Below, piece after piece: positions 12,570-24,780 of a stretch of 64,000 nucleotides of DNA; the stretch's first letter is position 1; each line of letters opens with the position of its first letter. Under the pieces are notes generated by a model that was not told the origin of the DNA, did no database searches, and saw nothing but the letters and a program-made list of their open reading frames with translations. This DNA comes from Timema cristinae (taxonomy: Eukaryota > Arthropoda > Insecta > Phasmatodea > Timematidae), in NCBI GenBank assembly GCA_039000515.1, contig JBCFYV010009882.1:60444277-60508276 (forward strand), in the 5' to 3' direction. The position numbers were made by a program, and so were the translations under genes.

Positions 12570-13242
12570 TAATACTGACGTGACGAGGTGGGAACCACCT
12601 AAATAGCTTCTGGAGGCATTTAATTAAAAAAGGGAGGAGGGGGGTCAAGGACCACTATAAGTATCTTAATGGCTATCCAAATTCTGAAAATTTTCTGGAT
12701 AAGGCTCACTCCCAATATCTTAAAGAGTGTTCAATCATTTCCCTGGACTTGGGACACAATTATTTATTTTATTCTTTTTCTAATTCCTTCCTACACAAAT
12801 AAGGTTCTGCCCACACTGGGCGTATCGTTTATATATATATTTAAATAATAATTGTAGTTCTAACTCAATTAAAAAGAAGAAGAATGAAGGTCAATTTACG
12901 ATTGCCGAAGTTTTCTCTTGGGTTGTGGCCTGCAAATTAGTATGACCAATGGCCTACCATATAATAGCTTTGAATCTGGATTTATTCTACACGCTATTAT
13001 TATTATTAGTAAATAGTAATGTTACATATAATTTTCCGCCAACCCCACACACTGATAATTACTACACACTTTCGTAAAATTGAGTATTGAAACATCAACA
13101 TTATTTTATATGGGTTGTATGAAGAGGGAGTGGGTCAAAAAAAGCGGGATGAAAAACTATGCTTCAAAATATTACTTACGAATTTTGACACAGCATCTGC
13201 TTCCCTTTCTCCTATAAGGGCTGGACAGACCCGGAGACAAAC
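12570..13242. other. Non-coding stretch
   Basis: No gene or repeat boundary recognised. It ends at the target duplication of the next SINE. Confidence 0.5.
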
Positions 13243-13255
13243 GATAGAGGAAATA

Positions 13256-13493
13256 GCTGGCGGCCGGGGTTCAACCCTCGGTCCCAGCACAGACTTATCT
13301 GATTTCCAAACCCTTCCTTCACCTCTGACAAGACATCTTGTGAATGTGGGGAATGCCAGGCTGCCACCGTGGTTCGGATTCCACGTTAAACTGTAGGTCC
13401 TTCATTTCATCCCACAATCACCCTACCATTACACATTAGTGTAAGTGCGTACAACCCGAATGGGTAGTAAGACGCGGTGCTAATAATAATAAT
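13256..13493 (+). mobile_element. tRNA-derived SINE, family B body, 5'-truncated
   Basis: Starts inside the tRNA-like head (GGCGGCCGGGGTTCAACCCT). It carries the body containing GACAAGACATCTTGTGAATG and ends with the tail GGGTAGTAAGACGCGGTGCT plus (AAT)n. The 13-bp target duplication GATAGAGGAAATA is exact, at 13243-13255 and 13494-13506. Exact duplications suggest a fairly recent insertion. Confidence 0.9.
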
Positions 13494-13845
13494 GATAGAG
13501 GAAATAAAAGTGCAAGCAAGATCAGCTGGCTGGCCGGCCAGTCTGCGAAAGAACAGCTTCTCAAAGAAAGAAGAGCTGCCACCTCAATTCATTATATTTT
13601 TTGGAGAGGTTTCTAATTATAAATATTTGTTTGAACTTAATTTTCCTCTTATTTTCTTTATTTCCCTTTAAATTTTAGGAAAGTGTTGTTTCCCTTACTT
13701 CCATTGAATAAACACCACTGCTATAGAGGGGTGTTTATCAGCAACTTCTCCCCCCACTTAGTTGCCCAAGCACCATTACCTAATAATGGTAATGTTTGTG
13801 TATACATATTGAATGATGGTGTGTTTATGATTGATTGATGGACAT

Positions 13846-13927
13846 GGTGTCTACTTGACCAATGAAATTCCTGATTTCCCCTGACCATTTACTAAAATTC
13901 TTGACTCAAAAGTATGTCCACACCCTG
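13846..13927. mobile_element. Short MITE fragment related to the neighbouring CAGGGTGTCTA element
   Basis: Begins GGTGTCTACTTGACC and ends TATGTCCACACCCTG, so the ends are inverted copies of CAGGGTGT(G/C). It shares the CCTGATTTCCC and CTGACC pieces with the longer MITE 48 bp downstream. Confidence 0.5.
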
Positions 13928-13975
13928 CATCCCATTATTTTTGTAAAATTCTTTTATGAATAATAATAACAACAA

Positions 13976-14251
13976 CAGGGTGTCTACCATTCGGGAAAAT
14001 AGGAATAAGTCAGGAATTTGGTAAATTACAAAAAATTCCTGGAAAATATTGTTTTACTCAAAATATGAAATAATATTATTTACTGATTTAAAGATTATTA
14101 TTTTTCAAATTTTGAGTAAAACAACATTTTCCCAGATTTTTTTTTAAATTTAGCAAATTTAGCAAACTTATTCACCTTTTTTTTTCCTGACCACTTCAAA
14201 TTTCCGGCTAATTCCACTTATCCCTGATTTTCCTGGATTTTAGACACCTTG
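13976..14251. mobile_element. MITE with CARGGTGTCTA terminal repeats
   Basis: Left end CAGGGTGTCTACCATTCGGG; the right end complement is CAAGGTGTCTAAAATCCAGG. The inner arms are also inverted (TTGTTTTACTCAAAAT against TTTTGAGTAAAACAAC), so the whole element can fold into one long hairpin. No coding sequence. No clear target duplication was seen. Confidence 0.7.
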
Positions 14252-15850
14252 GATGGATAAGTAAATTAAAATCTTAATTACTATTCAAATGACAAGATTG
14301 AGATTATTTAAATTTAATGATATTATTTAGGTTTTTGACTTTGTTTATTAATTTTTTCAATAAGGAATATTACTATTTAGATGCCTTCCTAAAATTTTTT
14401 TTTTTGTTAATCTGCCCCTACCTGCCGTCTCTTTGCAAACAAGTGAATGCCAGGCCACTCCATATTTTTAAAGTCTGTTTCCTGTAATTATTATTTATTC
14501 GTTCTGGTGTTAATTGGTTGATCCAGACATACTAGTCAGTATTAATATTACACTTACACATATAGACATGATTGGTATTTCTTCAGAAGAACATTCTTTA
14601 CACTGTATTATTGTGACCATACTCAAATTACATTCACTTGATTGATTTTGGGTTCTGTTTTTGTCATTTGTTCTTTTACCTGCCGTTTTATATTTGTGTC
14701 TTACCCCGACCAAAGAACAACGGGAAAATGAGCCAATCAGATCTAAGTATTATGGTTCTTACAACTCACCAACTTGTGTTTACAAACAGACATGGCATAT
14801 AGGATACGTGCTGATGAGGCCACTATTTGGCAACACCGCAATCTTTTCCCTTCACAGATCTAGAAAGTCAAACTCATAGCTTTGTTAAGGCAACTGTAAT
14901 CCTCATAGACAACACAGCTTACTTGACTTGGACTTTGCTCACTGCCATCCTTTCACCAGATACATTCCTTTATGAAAACAAAAGTTGCCTGAAAATTAGA
15001 GAGACATTTTCAAGAATTTTCCCCAAGAAAGACATAAAAATAATACCACGATAAAAAATGACACAAAATGTTTAATCCTATGTAATATTTTCATAAATAT
15101 GTAGAATTTGGTAAAATATATAAACATATGTTGGATTAAAACTGAAAATATAGTAACAAATCAACAAAGTTTATGACTTTTGCTTTTCACAGTTCTAATT
15201 TACAGAATTATAATATGTAATTACATAAAAATTCGGGTCTCTATTAATGACAGCTTTATTTAATATTTACTGTCTATTTTAAGATGTTGGGACTATTAGT
15301 CATTTGTAAATATTTATACTTTCTATTCCTTTGTTAATTCTTGAACTATTTAGTGATTACTAATACTCTGCATTATGGGGAGACTTCTGACTTATTGCTT
15401 TAATGTTAAATAGTTATGAAATAATTAATTATGTGCATTTTGTCCATCATCATATAATTGATAAATCTCATCAGAGCTTGTTCTTTTTCATGGAGTTAGT
15501 GTCTTATTCTGATCTATGATATGATATATAGTTATTTTATTTAGCGCCGTCCAATTAATGTTCATGTTATATTTACACTGATAGTTAATTGGAATTTGAT
15601 AGGAGATTATTGTTTATGATAGGTTATCATTGTACGCCCATAGAAAAGATAGCTAATTTTTGCTAGTAATTACATTTTATATCTAATGGTTGTCGCTTGT
15701 ATGCACATTTGATAGTTTATGAACTAATAAATAATCTAAACTTGAAATTAATATCTACTAAATAGTTTGAGTTAACAATTACATTATATTCAAATTTATG
15801 TAAAAAAGTCTCCTTCTTTAACAAGTTACTAATCTTGTAGGTTATTGATT
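14252..15850. other. AT-rich non-coding stretch
   Basis: No recognisable gene or repeat. Frames at 14661-14879 and 14827-15054 have no identifiable motif. Confidence 0.5.
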
Positions 15851-15852
15851 AC

Positions 15853-16741
15853 TAATGGTGTGCAAAGCTTTGAAAAGTTGAAGTTCAAGTCGAAGGTCAA
15901 ATCTCCTTCGACTTTGATATCTGCAATAACTTTCGCATATTAAAAAAATTTTGAAGGAAGGATAAAACTTAGATAAAGAATCAAATGATTTAATTTTATA
16001 TTATACTATTACATTGTTCAATATTTGATCATTTTAAAACCGTTACTAAACAGAATTTAACACTGACTATTAATTTAACTAACACAACGTAAGCATGGAT
16101 CAAAAACAGGTAAGCAAATGTTAATATATTATATTCACTATCGCAAATATAGTCTTGTAAAAATAATTATACATATAAAGAAATAACACCATGGTCACTG
16201 GTATGAAGCAGAGAAAGCACTTTAGTTGTGCTCTCATCGCAGCTCGCATCTAATGTTTGGTCCTTAATATTCTATTTCTTTGGAATTATCTGTGAAAAAT
16301 ATACAAGTGCATTTTGACAAGAAGTTTTCATAGCTTCTTAGCATTTTCTTCATTATTCAAAATGGCTGATACGACAAGTAGGAAACGAAAACGGAATTTC
16401 ATTTATAATTTTTATCAGACAAATGCAGATAAAAAGACATGCATGTGTAAAGTTTTTAAAATAATATTATAAACTCCTTGATGTAAGTAAAAACTAAAAC
16501 TTTAATTGATCCTGTGTGCATTAATTATTGATATAGTCCTTAGGTAACAAATAAGGAAATCTTCCTGACCCTTGTTACTGACAAGATCTAGAAAAATAAT
16601 TAATTCAAAAAATAAAAGTAGTGTAAGTGACAACAACAAAACTCCTAGGTAGCTCTGACTTCAACTTCAACTTTTCTTCGCAAGTTTCAGGATTCGCATA
16701 GACTTCACTTTGCATTTAAAAAGTGGCTTTCGCACACCCTA
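15853..16741. mobile_element. hAT-like non-autonomous element
   Basis: Left end TAATGGTGTGCAAAGCTTTG; the right end complement TTAGGGTGTGCGAAAGCCAC matches it and resembles the TAGGG-TGTGCG termini of many hAT elements. Inside each end AGTTGAAGTTCAAGTCGAAG (left) and AGTTGAAGTTGAAGTC (right, complement) are also inverted. An exact 8-bp duplication was not seen, which suggests age. A short basic ORF remains at 16362-16472. Confidence 0.6.
16362..16472 (+). pseudogene. Possible start of a hAT transposase (BED-finger-like)
   Basis: A 36-residue frame begins MADTTSRKRKRNFIYNFYQT and continues NADKKTCMCKVF before a stop. A basic stretch, aromatic residues and a C-x-C pair are loosely like the start of BED zinc fingers in hAT transposases. 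The spacing is not canonical (C-x-C instead of C-x2-C) and the His pair is missing. The location inside hAT-like ends supports the reading, but it remains inference. Confidence 0.35.
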
Positions 16742-17444
16742 ATTAAATACTGCTTAGAGTTATTGAATCATTGTCTCGGTTATTAAATTTTAATGTTCAT
16801 ATTATCCATATTTGATTAACGCTTGTTCTCGCAGGTTTAATAAATATATATTTATATACTTGGTATTTGGTTTATTTCATTTCTTTTGGGGCGTCATTCC
16901 CTTAAAATTATTATCTTCTATCCTGCCATTCCTATTATTATCTTTTATCCTGCTTTTACTCTGCCATTCCTAGTATTTCTTTAAATTTGCTATATTAGTA
17001 TACTACCCTTTGTCCTATTTATTAAAAGGAGCTGCTACACACCTTACACCAATAAAGTATTAATTATGAAAAAATTAAGTGCAATTATATATTATTTAAT
17101 TAAACCTTAAAATTATTTATTGTTGAAGTGTTTGTACATTTTTTATTGTTCTCTTTGTCATAATCATAAGCTTCACTAAACAAAATGTGGTGGCCCAATG
17201 GCTCAAATAACTTCATAATAATAGAAATTGATAAAAATAAAGAAAAAGGAATAATAAACTAATAAGAGTTAATTTATTGAAGAAAGCTCACCTAGGGAAA
17301 GAGGGAAAATGTGGGAAGCATCCAATCCACAAAGGTGACATCTCCTTCCTCAATAGAAGATAATTTCTAAGATTAAACTTTTCAATTTTATGTTTTTATT
17401 AATATGATTATTGCTATCATTATTAGTCCCCTTTTTTATTTCAC
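16742..17444. other. AT-rich non-coding stretch
   Basis: Nothing recognised between the hAT-like element and repeat R1. Confidence 0.5.
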
Positions 17445-18820
17445 GCTATCTTACAGGTAGAAAAAGTATTGTGATCGTCAAAAAAATCGAAGTTAAGATT
17501 TTGATGACTTTCAATGTCCCATGATTCCCCGAATCTGAAAAAGTTGTTTTTGAATTTATGTCTATCTATCTGTACCTCAGACTAGAGCCTAAACTATTTT
17601 ATCGATTGGGCTAATACATGGTATCTAGTGTTTTCATATGGTTGCACCAAGGTTTTTTTTTAATTTGATATCTAAACTTAAAATTAATGGTAGTTACTGA
17701 AGGCGGGAGGGGGGGGGGATGTTTTTCTCACGGCTCTAACCATTTTAATTAAATTTCATTTCTAAGTATTGATCAATATTATAAACAAAATGGCCTTAAG
17801 GATTTTTGTCTGATGTGTAAATTCTCATTTTTTGTCACATCTCTGAAACTATTTGATATATGAAATTACTTATCATTGATAATATGTAGTTCTATTTATA
17901 ATCAAAATAGTTTATTTGAAACATATTTTTATAAAACAAATTAATTTTCAAGCTATACCAAATATATATATTAACTTTTCGAACACTGAAGGTCAAGTAT
18001 TGCAAATGTAAAAAAAAAAAAAGAAACTAACCCGAGACGTTGATGGATGTTGCCATTTCAGAACCCCCCCACCCGAGCCCTAAAAAGTGGTGTTTGTAAT
18101 GCCGTCTGTCTGTGTTTATGTTTAACCCTAAAATTAATAGTAGTTTAATAAAGAGTGAAAAGAAAAAATTATTTTTCTCAAAATCAACTCTCTATTTTGA
18201 TTAAAATTTGTATCTGGCGTTGTTTAAAATTATAAATAAAATGGCAGTTTTCATTTTTCCGTGAAAATGACTTTTACAGTAATTCACAGAAATGGAAATT
18301 TCCATATCCCCGCAACTATTTAAGATACTAAATAATTGCAAAATTGTAGTACTAATATTTGTTAATTTTTTCCTTTAACCTCTTAAGTGAAATGTTTGTA
18401 CAGCATTGACCTCTCTCTGTCATTTTAGGCTCTTTAGTCATTGTTTTCTCTTTTATTGGTCAAAATTTATAAATGAGGAATTTAATAAAACTGTGATAAC
18501 CATAAGATGTGCAACCCCTAATAAATTGTCAAAAATTTTAACCGAAATTAGAAATTTTAATACGAAGTATTGATCCTTGTGGACCCAATATCGATCTTTT
18601 TTTGGTCCAAATATACTATTGAGGACTTTAATTCTTTAAAAATAAAATGATAAGTTTATATCCGGAAGCTAAAAAATGTTTAACTTAAGTAAAACACAAT
18701 TATCGCTCGGGTTTGCTAATGTATATTATTTTGTTTCACATAGATTTCGAGTTTTTAGTAAATATCTATATTTAAACAATGGAGTGAGAGAGACTGTCCG
18801 GGGATCTGTACTATTTATTT
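17445..18820. repeat. Interspersed repeat R1, copy 1 (uninterrupted)
   Basis: Matches 28613-33191 over its full length, from CTTACAGGTAG-AAAGTATTG to GTACTATTTATTT. Internally it is a diverged dimer: the segment around GTCTATCTATCTGTACCTCA (17570) is echoed near 18102 (GCCGTCTGTCTGTG). Each half continues with related AACCCTAAAATTAA and AAAATGGC blocks. No reading frame. It has lost sequence relative to copy 2 near 17792 and 18375. TTAAGGATTTTTGTCTGATG at 17796-17815 is the paralogous empty site of the foldback element in copy 2. Confidence 0.8.
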
Positions 18821-19440
18821 AATATGAGATATTTATAAGAAAATTACTAACCATAGCCAAGCTTTTGAGAAATTTATCTTTACTGCCAATAAAAATAGAG
18901 TAATCCAGTGTTTGTGTGAAATATATTCCCTCTTATTTCTTTGAGTTTGAATATTGAAATATAGCACTATTTGTGTTTAAATGTATGTGAGACTACTTCA
19001 ACTCTAGAAGACAGAAGAAGGAAGAAGATGCCAAATTTGTGCAATGGATTCTCCTACATTTTTCCTCTTTCCCTAGGCGGGCTTTCTTAATTAAACTTAA
19101 TCCTATTGCTCCTTTTTCTTTATTTTTATCAAATTCCATTATTATAAAATAAACTTGAATATAAGTAGTACTACTGCATCCATTAGTGAACCTAAATTGT
19201 CATATTTTTTAAGGTAAATATTGTTTTGCTCGATAAAATTTAAGAAACTAGGTTTCACCAAACATTAAAATGTTATCTTAGTTCTACTTTTCTAAGTCAC
19301 ACCAATTGATAAAGGAAAGAATATTTTTGAACATAGAATAGCTTTAGTCACTATTTAAAGCAATATTCCATGGTCTATTGATAAGGTCTATAGGTAATAT
19401 TGTGCTAAAACTATTCTCTTAATATATTCTAAATCTAAAA
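18821..19440. other. AT-rich non-coding stretch
   Basis: Nothing recognised between R1 copy 1 and the SINE that follows. Confidence 0.5.
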
Positions 19441-19442
19441 AT

Positions 19443-19700
19443 GACACCTGGACACGCAAATTAAACCCGGGAACTTTGAATTAGTACGCCAATACTTTAA
19501 CCACTGAGCTATCCAGGAATCATCCTGTGCCCAGGGAGATTCTTCATTCATATTTTAAGACAGAGTCTATGATAGACATACAGAAATTGTCAGCTACATA
19601 TGAGTGATCAATTAAGATCACGAGCTATCAGATAACACAGCCACCTGCCCTCATTAGGGCTTTATGCTGCCAATAGTACAATTACAATCGTAGCATGATC
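19443..19700 (-). mobile_element. tRNA-derived SINE, family C, copy 1
   Basis: Read on the minus strand the head is GGATAGCTCAGTGGTTAAAG (box A-like) followed by a box B-like CCCGGGTTTAATTTGC. On the plus strand the body includes TCAGCTACATATGAGTGA and GAGCTATCAGATAACACAGC. It shares head and body with the copies at 57968 and 58313 but not the tail of families A and B. Confidence 0.7.
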
Positions 19701-20689
19701 TTAGCATGATAGATTATATATATAGCCCAACTATATTATATCTCTTAGTTACGGTTATAGCCGTGAACAAACCACACTAATTCAACCATTTTCCATATGT
19801 CTGTAGCCATAAATGCCACCACATATGGATTTATTTTTGCAGTTTCTATGTATCCATATATAAATCATGGACTTGCAGATTTACTGATTTTTTATGTTAT
19901 TTATAATCTCATGGTTAAGGTTATTTGAAAAACTATTAATTTATATACATTGGAAATATATCATAATGCTGAACTTCTTTTCAATGATGAATAATTAATT
20001 GTCACTCTTTAGCATTGTTCAATTACACAATTCATACAGTGAATTTAAAGGTTATTCATGAAGTTTTAATCACAATATTATATCTTTCTCATACTTTAGC
20101 TAGTCATAATGTTTTACTTTGAAGCTCTTTGAGGTAATTTATTTCAGAAGCATTGCTTTTTTTGGGGGAGGCTATGTATGTTTAAAAAAAAAAATAACAT
20201 TAGGGCTTTAGGTTATTTTGTGTAAAAAAACATTCCTTGCATTACTTTAGTATGACTTTTTGTTTGTTTATTCAAATATTTGCCCAAACTAAACATTTTT
20301 ATAATTTTTTTTAACTATACAAAATAACAAATGAGAAAAGGGGGGGGGGGGGGGTGGCAGAATGACATTTTCAAAACTATTTGGACCAATATATTTAGGA
20401 ATGACTGTTTTATTTAAAAATTTCCTCCGATGAAACTTACTGTACTCATAACTAAGTAATTCTCTCCTGGACCACCCCCATATCACTGCCATGTCTTATT
20501 TTCTTTAGAGTTGAAGCACTAGAAATAAGAAGGGATATTTTAAAGAGAGAAGTAAATTAATTGAACACTCCATCAAAGATGTAAGGTAAATGAGATGTGC
20601 ATGTTTGCTTCCCAATAGTGACCATTCTAGAAACAGATTTTTAAATATGTACTGATTCGAAAATTGGTTATTTGAAACAGTAGGGAAGA
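19701..20689. other. AT-rich non-coding stretch
   Basis: No gene. It contains a 15-base G run at 20340-20354. Confidence 0.5.
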
Positions 20690-21905
20690 TAACAAAGAAA
20701 AAATGTAAATGTTATGGAATATATATAGCAAGGAAAACATTTGAAATGAAGAGGACATTTACAAGAAAAACATTTTAAATTGTAAGGGTACTAACAAGTA
20801 AAACATTTTGAATTGTAATGCCAATAACAAGAAAAACATTTGAAACTGTAAGTGCAATAACAAATAAAACATTAAAAACTATAAGTAATATAATAAGTAA
20901 AACATTAGAAATTGTATGTAAAATAACAAGGAAAACATTTGAAACAATGAAAAATATATAACATTTATGACGATAACCAGAAAAATATTTGGGACATTAA
21001 GGACGATAATCAGGAATATATTTGGAACTGTAAGGACTATAATCAGGAAAATATTTGGAACTGTAAGAATGATAATCAGGAAAATATTTGGAACTGTAAG
21101 AATGATAATCAGGAAAATATTTGGAACTGTAAGAACGATGATAAGGAAAATATTTGGGACTGTAAGAACGATAATAAGGAAAATATTTGGAACTGTAAGG
21201 ACTATAATCAGGAAAATATTTGGAACTGTAAGGACTATAATCAGGAAAATATTTGGAACTGTAAGGACGATAATCAGGAAAATATTTGGAACTGTAAGGA
21301 AGATAATCAGGAACATATTTGGAACTGTAAGAATGATAATCAGGAAAATATTTGGAACTGTAAGAACGATGATAAGGAAAATATTTGGGACTGTAAGAAC
21401 GATAATAAGGAAAATATTTGGAACTGTAAGAATGAAATCAGGAACATATTTGGAGCTGTAAGGAAGATAATCAGGAACATATTTGGAACTGTAAGAATGA
21501 TAATCAGGAAAATATTTGGAACTGTAAGAACGATGATAAGGAAAATATTTGGGACTGTAAGAACAATAATAAGGAAAATATTTGGGACTGTAAGAACGAT
21601 AATCGAGAAAATATTTGGAACTGTAAGAACGATAACTAGGAAAATATTTGAAAATGTAAGGACAATAACTCGGAATATATTTGGAACTTCAAGGACAATT
21701 GCTAGGAAAATATTTGGAACTTCAAGGACAATTGCTAGGAAAATATTTGGAACTTCAAGGACAATTACTAGGAAAATATTTAGAACTTCAAGGACAATTA
21801 CTAGGAAAATATTTAGAACTTCAAGGACAATTACTAGGAAAATATTTCAATCATTAAGGACACTATTAAGGAAAACATTTGAGATAATATGGTCAATTAT
21901 CACTA
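20690..21905. repeat. 33-bp minisatellite, open in both directions
   Basis: About 35 copies of a 33-bp unit (consensus halves ATTTGGAACTGTAAGGACGA and TAATCAGGAAAAT). Because 33 is a multiple of three, the unit reads through as an 11-residue repeat (IFGTVRTIIRK) on the plus strand, 20967-21461 and 21497-21913. It also reads as LTVPNIFLIIV on the minus strand, 20879-21316. Edge units are diverged and central ones nearly identical. A higher-order block of several units (about 21062-21192) recurs at about 21323-21428 and again from about 21486. The frames are a by-product of the period and I do not call a gene. Confidence 0.93.
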
Positions 21906-21950
21906 GGCAGTGAGAAAATGAATTAGAGTATTTTGATTTATATAATTTTA

Positions 21951-22197
21951 ACCCGCTTCAGTGGCTGAATGGTCTACAGCCTCACTCTCGCACTAGACTA
22001 CAATGCCAATGATGGGGAGATTGAGGTATGAATCTCCGTTAAGTGTACTGAGTTTTTTTTTTCAAAGGGTCTTCCCTCCAAATAAATGTGGATACACTTC
22101 ATCTAAATATAACTTTCCTCATCCCTAAAAACAATTAGCATAATCAGTACATAAGTGTATAAATTGGACGATTAATACGACACAGTGCAAAAAAAAA
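21951..22197 (+). mobile_element. tRNA-derived SINE, family A, diverged
   Basis: The head ACCCGCTTCAGTGGCTGAAT and box B-like GAGGTATGAATCTCC align to the copy at 2722. The tail is eroded to TAATACGACACAGTGC followed by poly-A. Confidence 0.75.
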
Positions 22198-22293
22198 TGT
22201 AATTGTTAGCTGTCAAATAAAACTAGAATACATTTATTGAATAATAAAAAGGTTTTTATTCATTTGTACCAAACACTAATTTAATTAATTCTT

Positions 22294-22510
22294 TCTCTCG
22301 TGTTAGACTGGTTTGCTGATGATAGGGTGATTGGGGTTTTGAATCCTGGTCAGGCCAATAGAGGGTGGCTATTCCTAAATAGTTTCCCCACTCTCCTTCC
22401 ATGCCAGTGTTGGTAGAGTACATTTAAAATGCTTCCTTACTCATCCCTACCCAATTAGAATAATTATCTTATAATTATATGTAAAACCTGGACCAGAAGA
22501 TTAAAAAAAT
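22294..22510 (+). mobile_element. tRNA-derived SINE, family A-like, 5'-truncated
   Basis: Lacks the first part of the head. It retains GGGGTTTTGAATCCTGGTCA, GTTTCCCCACTCTCCTTCCA and CCCAATTAGAATAATTATCT. Closest to the copy at 51641. Confidence 0.65.
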
Positions 22511-24742
22511 CTTTGCTTCACAAATGTTTTCATTTAAATACACTTAGTAATTTAACTCTTAAAATTATTTAGAATACACTATATTTAATTTTACAAACTA
22601 TATAAACACAATTTATATTTTTAAGGAATCCTAGTAATTTTCCTGCCAGTTCAATCATTGAAATATACATGGCCAAGATGAACTGAAGACATTCTCATTA
22701 TAAATAATGTACCTTTATAATGATGAAAGCATTGTTCTAAGTGACTATATTCATGCAAGTTAAAGATATAATTTCTAAAATATTTCAACATCATTAAAAT
22801 ATTTGATGAATAAAATATTAGGTATTTTATCTCATACCTCTGCATTCCATAGCCACTCTCTTTACTATATAGTTTTATCTATTTTCAAATGGTCATAATA
22901 TATTGATGTGTACATTGTGTTTCTTTGTGATTATTACAGTTTCAGTCCCATTTCAAGGGAGGTTGATGCTCCAAATTGACAAGCTGTGGAGGTAGGGGTA
23001 GCTTAGCAAATCATATGCGTGCGCTCTCACCTTTCCTTGCTTGTATTTTGATATATCTGTTCGACTAACATACTGTCACAATAATTGTTGTCTTTGAAAC
23101 TACAGGCATGGTTTTAGTCCTTTCTCAAACACTTTGGAATGGCATTTATTAATATCCTATTTGCCAGATGAATTAACTGTTTGTGATAGACCCCTGCCTT
23201 GACTCAAATAATTGTTGGTGTTCATGATTTTCAGGTTAATAGTTTGATTTCTTCTTCATATCTTTTATAAATATAAGTGTTTCTATATACGTGTTACCTA
23301 CAAAGGTTTATTTGTTAGGTGTACATCCACAATTCAAATTCGCCACTATCAAAACAATATTTATTTTGTGTCCCCACAATATAAAATACTATATGGATCC
23401 ACTTTTTAAATACTGTGCATGCTTTTGTAGCTGGATACAAGCTTCTCTTGGATACATTTTGTTTGTGTGACCATATTTTAAACTAGTTCACATTCAAAGC
23501 TGTGTCATTCTTTACCTGTTGTTAGTGTGTTATAATTAAATATAAACTATCAAGTATTTTCTCAAACATCTTCAACCAAAAATTAATTTCAAAAAATACA
23601 GTTTTATGGAAATTAAATTGAATCTTCAAAATTCAAACTGTGTTATTGAAAGCTCATTAAGAGGACTTATCCAAGAAATGGTTTAATACGTTTTAATGCA
23701 ATAGTGATTAAGGCTGGGCGATGTTTCAACATAAACCGATAATACTATTTTGGATGTTTTGTGATATATATATATATATATATAGTTGACCACAGTATTT
23801 CATCTATCAAGGTATATTATGAATGAGGAGCTTGGTAGACGATGCACAGGTGCCCTGTTATATAGGTTACTATAATACACCATTTATTACACTGTATCGG
23901 CTACTACGATATGTATATAAATGTTTGATCGTGATCTAGTGTTTAATGGACCTTCTCAGGGTTTTTTTTCTTTTAGATTACTGCAAGCAACGACTTAGTC
24001 ACTAATCATTAACTATAAAATAATATGGCCAATTAAGCATTAAGCATGCTACAATTGGTACTTTGGTGCCTAAATCCTATGTATAAGTAAGCTTTACTAA
24101 AAATGTAACAAATAGTGCTAATAATGCAATTTGGCAATGTAACATCCATCCTTCTCATCAATATATTGTCATACTCGCAATACATTGTCCACCCAGGCGA
24201 TGCATTGCACTGTCTAACAATAAATGAATGTTGGTACATATTAAACACAGGCTTAGTTGATTGATTGATGGCAAGTTTTCCATAATCATAATTATTGTGA
24301 TAAAATACTTTTATTTACAATTTGAATTATTCCAAAATATTAAGAAATTTAAACTTATAACAAATAAAGGTTGTCAAACATATTATTGAGTTGTAAGAGC
24401 TATCAGGTTCTTGATTCACTGTCAAAATTGCCCTAATGCTGTTAGAACTTGATTGCTATGTATAAGTTCAAGTAGAGGTAAGTAAGTCTATTTCATCACA
24501 TCCACGCTGTATCTTTTATCTCCCAACCATCACACGTGTGTAAACAGAATTATGCTGACATGAGGCCTTGGACACAGATACATTAAACAACCCTGTATTT
24601 TTAGATGAATGGAGGGAGGATGGGGCTGTCAAGGAATATCATGCCAATGGTTTTGTTTGTTTTAAACAACTATGGCAAGGAGTTTGCAAGAGGAAATTGC
24701 ATGCTCAGTCGCAGATGAGCTTTTTTTAATCTCTTAAATGGC
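22511..24742. other. AT-rich non-coding stretch
   Basis: No gene recognised. It contains a (TA)n tract at about 23766-23785 preceded by GGCTGGGCGATG. Frames at 22651-22845 and 24033-24248 carry no motif. Confidence 0.5.
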
Positions 24743-24780
24743 CAGTGATGTACCCAGAAATTTTCTTTGGGGGGGGGACA
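24743..24780. mobile_element. Possible transposon terminus (CAGTGATGTACCCAG...)
   Basis: CAGTGATGTACCCAGAAATT followed by a G run resembles the CAGTGGCGTA-CCCAG ends of widespread arthropod DNA elements. No partner end was found downstream, so the extent is unknown. Confidence 0.3.

Noticed and set aside
14661..15054. Overlapping frames of 72-75 residues
   Set aside because: No motif, no splice context, and length compatible with chance.
20879..21913. Repeat proteins of 138-164 residues on both strands
   Set aside because: The frames follow from a 33-bp period and exist on both strands at once. No start context or non-repeat domain.
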